Assembly: GCA_013398615.1 (NCBI GenBank) | Contig: VZSR01003803.1 | Location: forward strand, 66,451,859 to 66,515,858 | Direction: 5' to 3' | DNA from: Brachypodius melanocephalos | Lineage: Eukaryota > Chordata > Aves > Passeriformes > Pycnonotidae | DNA length: 64,000 nucleotides | Notes under the pieces: generated by a model | Seen by the model: only the letters and a program-made list of their open reading frames with translations | Databases searched by the model: none | Told to the model about the DNA's origin: nothing | In this document: piece after piece, positions 60,525 through 64,000 of the stretch | Position numbering within the stretch: the stretch's first letter is position 1 | How the letters are laid out: the number at the start of each line of letters is the position of its first letter | Translations under genes and position numbers: made by a program

Positions 60525-61715
60525 AAATCAGAACCATAGAATCTTTTAGGTTTTAAAAAGACCTCTTAGGTAATAGATTCTAGCCACTAACTTAGCTCTG
60601 GCTGCCAAGACCCCCACTAAACTATGTCCTCGGTGCCACATCTACCCTCCTTCTAAATACCTCTAGGAATGGTGACTCAACCACTGCCCTGGATAGCCTG
60701 TTCTGGTGCTTGATAACCCTTTCAGTGAAGACACTTTTCCTAATATCCAATCTGAACTTCTCCTGGTACAACTTGAGGTAGTTTTCTCTTGTTCTGTCAA
60801 TTGTTACCTGAAACCAACCACCATCTAGCTACAGCCTCCTTTCAGGGAATTGTAGAGAGTGCTAAGGTCTCACCCTGAGCCTCATTTTCTCCACAAGGTA
60901 AACATTCCCAGCTCCCTGAACCACTCCACATCAGACTTGTGCTCCAGACCCTTCACCAGCTCTGTTGCCCTTCTCTGGACTTGCTCCAGCACCTCAATGT
61001 CCTTCTTGTAGTAAGGGCCCCAGAACTGAGCACAGAATTTGAGTTGTTATCTCACCAGTGCAGGGGGACAATCAATTCCCTGCTCCTGTTGGCCACACTG
61101 TTGCTGGTCCAGGCCAGGATGCCATTGGCCTTCTTGGCCACCTGGGCACACCCTGGCTCTTGTTCAGCCAGTTGTCAACCAGGACCCTCAGATCACCTTT
61201 TGCTGAGCAGCCCCTGCCTGAATTGTTGCCTGGGGTTGTTGTAACCCAAGTGCAGGACCTGGCCCATTGATCCAGTCTCTCCAGTACCCCTGCAGAGCCT
61301 TCCTACCCTACAGCAGATCAACATTCCCCCATAACTTGGTATCTGCAAAATGATTGAGAGTTCCCTTAATCCCCTCACCCAGATAATTGATAAAGATTTT
61401 AAATATGACTCTGTCTGACACTGAGCCCTGGAGAATACCACTTGTGACTGACCACTGACTGGATGTAGCTCCATTTTCACCTCTCTTGGGCCCCAGCTGT
61501 CCTGACAGCTTTACCCAGGCTAGAGTCCACCTATCCACACCACTGGAAGGCAGTTTCTCTTGAGAATGCTGTGGGAAACAGTTCAAAGGCTTTACTGAAA
61601 TCTGGATAGGAAACAACTACAGACTCTTTCATCCACTAAGTGGGTCACCTTGTCATAAAAGATCAGGTTAGTCAAGCAGGACCCATCTTCCTTACTGGCT
61701 GGGTCTGATCACCTG
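60525..61715 (-). mobile_element. CR1 LINE, 5'-truncated, with decayed reverse transcriptase core
   Basis: The longest CR1 in the window, about 1.2 kb. The tail at 60,535-60,550 (accatagaatcttttaggtt) is the reverse complement of a CR1 end. A minus-strand frame (61,308-61,616) reads VDRWTLAWVKLSGQ, TSGILQGS (motif B) and IFINYLGEGI, then HFADTKLW, where the usual FADD catalytic pair has lost one Asp. Further upstream, in another frame at about 61,600-61,680, CR1 words such as 'gtgacccacttagtggatg' continue to about 61,715. Frameshifts and the damaged catalytic box make it inactive. Confidence 0.93.
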
Positions 61716-62736
61716 ATCATCCTATTAAACTGTTTATTCATTAGAAACATAATAAACCTACTTGGTAGCTAGTGCTTCATCTGACTATCAACACTGCATA
61801 TAAAAGAAAATAGCACTTATGATAACTTGTGTGTTTCAAACTAGTTTCAGTAACACACAATTTTTGATATCACTCAGTGGTGTACACTGTTATTGTCATT
61901 TGAGGCACAGAATACCCTTGTTCCTCTGATTCAAAGCATGTGAAAACCTTTATCTGGGAGAATCTAATAACTGACATTTAAAAATACTTCCATCATTTTT
62001 AATTAACTTGATGTCGTAGTTCGCTTCTGTATTTGGGGGAAAACCCAGTTGCTTGCATTAAAATTGCTGGGCTGATGATCTCGGGGCCAAAATTTCAGCT
62101 AGAGTAAATTATGTGGTTTGAAGGAACTATGGAGATACTTACCATTGGAAGGTATAGCTTTTAGCTCCCATCTTACAGAGTGATTGTTTTCTGTGGGTTT
62201 CCTGAAATGCATGTTAAGCAAGAACTGGTGAGACATGAAAGCACTCAGATAATCTTACATCTGTGCATATAGGGCTTTCCATGGGGTAGTTTAATGTCTA
62301 CAGTGAATACAATCTTTAGTCCAATAATGTCTAACAATTTGATTAATATTGACGAGGTAGGCAAATCTTGTAAAATGTTACGTATTTGCGGTAAGATCTT
62401 TCACAATGTCTTTGCTAATGTTAACCAATTGTAGAACATCTGAAGGTCTGAATGCTAGTGTTACCTTTAGGTAGAAATTGAAAATAAATCTGCTACAAAT
62501 ATAAATGTTGAGTCTCATGTGTTTCTGAAGTTTCTAGGCTTTTCAGGGAGTGTTCTGATCGATTTGTTAGAGTGATTAATGTACCAGTTTAAAGCTGCAG
62601 GGCACAGAAGAAACATCTTTTCAGCATTTTGCTCTTGTCTTGAACCACCAGTTATCTCTCAAGGTCCTAAATGTAGAACAATTTTCTTGTGAAATTGGGC
62701 AAAATCATAGCAGAATCATTGACCTCAGATGTGTTG

Positions 62737-62773
62737 GGGGGGGTTTTTTGTTTTATTTTGTTTTGGTTTTTTG
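62737..62773. repeat. G8 plus T-rich (GTTTT)n-like tract
   Basis: A run of eight G is followed by T blocks separated by single G or A bases. Confidence 0.75.
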
Positions 62774-63441
62774 ATCTGGTAGTGATATTTTGAAGAGCTG
62801 GTCACCATAGCAACAAAATAAGTTTTACAGGCTGCAAACAGTTCAAGAGTCTGTTGAACTGACAAAATGGCATGGTGCAGACAAAATAGAAAAATGAATT
62901 GTATGTCTTTTGGGACTGCTGCAGGAAGGGATAAGCTCTTTCTGTTTGAGAAAATTTTGACCTTGAATATGATTTTTTTTTTCCCAAATGTGAGTATAAA
63001 GTGTGTCTAAACACTAAAAGAAATGCTGTTGCAAATAGCATTGTAGATGGTGAATTCTAGTTTTGTAATGCTGCAATCTCTGTCATGGATGTATTTGAGT
63101 TGCCAGAATATGCCCAAACCAGGGGCTGGGGTGTACAAGAGTGTCAGCACAAGGACAGGTTTCTGTCCCCCTGGCAATGCCACTGCCAGCAGGGTGCCCT
63201 GGGGGCTGGCACTGGGCTGTGCTGGTACATGATGGAGCATCTTGAGCATGGCACAAGGCAGCTTGGGCATAGCCCTAGAGCCAGGAGAGGGACACTGTGG
63301 CCACCTTGATGTCCTCAGTGGCTGGAGTGGGAGATCAGGGACCCAGGACCAACACTGACACAGGTCCTGAAAGGCTGAGTCAAGGACATCCAACACTTCT
63401 TGTGCCCCTTCACTGGCTGTTACTGGAGGAGCTGGGTACAA

Positions 63442-63457
63442 TTTTTTTTTTTTTTTT
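63442..63457. repeat. Poly-T tract (16 T)
   Basis: Sixteen T at the right edge of a GC-richer block. It could be the A-tail of a minus-strand retroposed copy, but no parent is recognised and no target duplication was seen. Confidence 0.8.
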
Positions 63458-64000
63458 ACAGTATATTCAACTGTGTTATGAAAGTAGGTGATCAATTAAA
63501 AACCTGCCTCCTTGAGTGAACGTGATCCTGGGATTTTCTGGTCTGCGAGTCTCTGTGATTGCTTTTTTTACTTGACTGTCAGTATTTCAGGGAAGATCAT
63601 AAGTCTAGCTATACTTTTTTCCAATTCTTTGTCCTGGCTTATATTATTTTTTTCTAATCTCCTAACTAAAATCCAGTACTTTTGCCATATTTCTCTTTTT
63701 CCTTCTGGGATAAGTCCTTCTTTCTGATTCTGGCTGTCAGTGAAGGTTGTCCTGGCAGTACAGAGGAAGGTTTAAATGCTAGTTTGCTGAGTGTACTTGG
63801 GTTCCAGAGAATTAGCCTGTGGTAAAGATAGTGTTCCTTTAATAAAAATCTGTGGAGTCCAATGCTTTCATCCCCATAGTGAAACTTTCTTTCTTTAATT
63901 CTGTATCTGAGGTTTAAGATTGCATCCACTTCTAGAGTACAGAACCTAAAGGGAGGTAGAGGTGCAAGGAAATTCTTATCATACCTGTATCATCAACTAA

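Larger units (their letters stand above)
61716..64000. other. Unique sequence, AT-rich then GC-richer
   Basis: 61,720-63,080 is AT-rich and featureless except for a G8/T-rich tract at 62,737-62,773. 63,100-63,430 is GC-richer and ends at a 16-T run; a 162-codon minus frame (63,007-63,495) there is Pro/Leu-rich, begins next to a Lys run made from the T tract, and shows no domain. No gene is supported. Confidence 0.5.

Noticed and set aside
63007..63495. 162-codon minus-strand frame as a gene
   Set aside because: It starts beside the 16-T run, is Pro/Leu-rich, and has no motif or matching gene structure.
1..64000. CRISPR arrays, bacterial operons, rRNA or mitochondrial insertions
   Set aside because: No regularly spaced direct repeats, no dense coding, and no rRNA or mitochondrial gene text was seen; the sequence is animal nuclear DNA.

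Overview
The window is vertebrate and almost certainly avian, most likely from a songbird (passerine). The evidence is repeat content: many 5'-truncated CR1 LINE fragments with the typical avian terminal ATTCTATG-type repeat, and several long terminal repeats (LTRs) that I recognise as resembling passerine endogenous retrovirus (ERV) families. Class names (ERVL-like, ERVK-like) come from recall of such LTRs and from duplication lengths, not from a database search. I found no host gene I can defend: no recognisable exon, tRNA, rRNA, CRISPR array or operon-like layout. The window is best read as intergenic or deep-intronic DNA. Three assembly gaps (runs of N) lie at 1463-1562, 16247-16346 and 46857-46928.

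Layout. 0-2 kb: an AT microsatellite, then a CR1 on the minus strand interrupted by a gap. 2-12 kb: unique AT-rich sequence. 11.9-13.2 kb: a very old plus-strand CR1. 15.9-16.5 kb: a minus-strand LTR with a gap in its GC-rich core. 18.5 and 22.0 kb: two plus-strand ERVL-like LTRs. 22.8-23.3 kb: an unassigned, protein-like open frame on the minus strand. 23-36 kb: mostly unique AT-rich DNA with simple repeats. 36.3-38.0 kb: two different minus-strand LTRs back to back. 41-46 kb: a possible MIR-like SINE, a short CR1 tail, a pair of similar 55-bp segments, and a plus-strand LTR that contains an internal piece of CR1. 46.8-49.6 kb: a gapped poly-T tract, a CR1 fragment, and a plus-strand LTR containing a 67-base A tract. 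50.7-54 kb: CR1 fragments and an ERVK-like solo LTR with a perfect 6-bp target duplication. 56.5-57.4 and 60.5-61.7 kb: two larger minus-strand CR1 copies with decayed reverse transcriptase. The rest is unique DNA and homopolymers.

Nothing here works as a gene system. The transposable elements are dead: CR1 copies are 5' truncated and frameshifted, and most ERV copies look like lone LTRs without recognisable gag, pol or env. The observations most worth checking are the LTR/CR1 mosaic at 44.5 kb, the unassigned frame at 22.8-23.3 kb, the polypurine-like tract next to the 15.9-16.5 kb LTR, and the paired 55-bp segments at 43.2 and 45.7 kb. I see no convincing new biological system.
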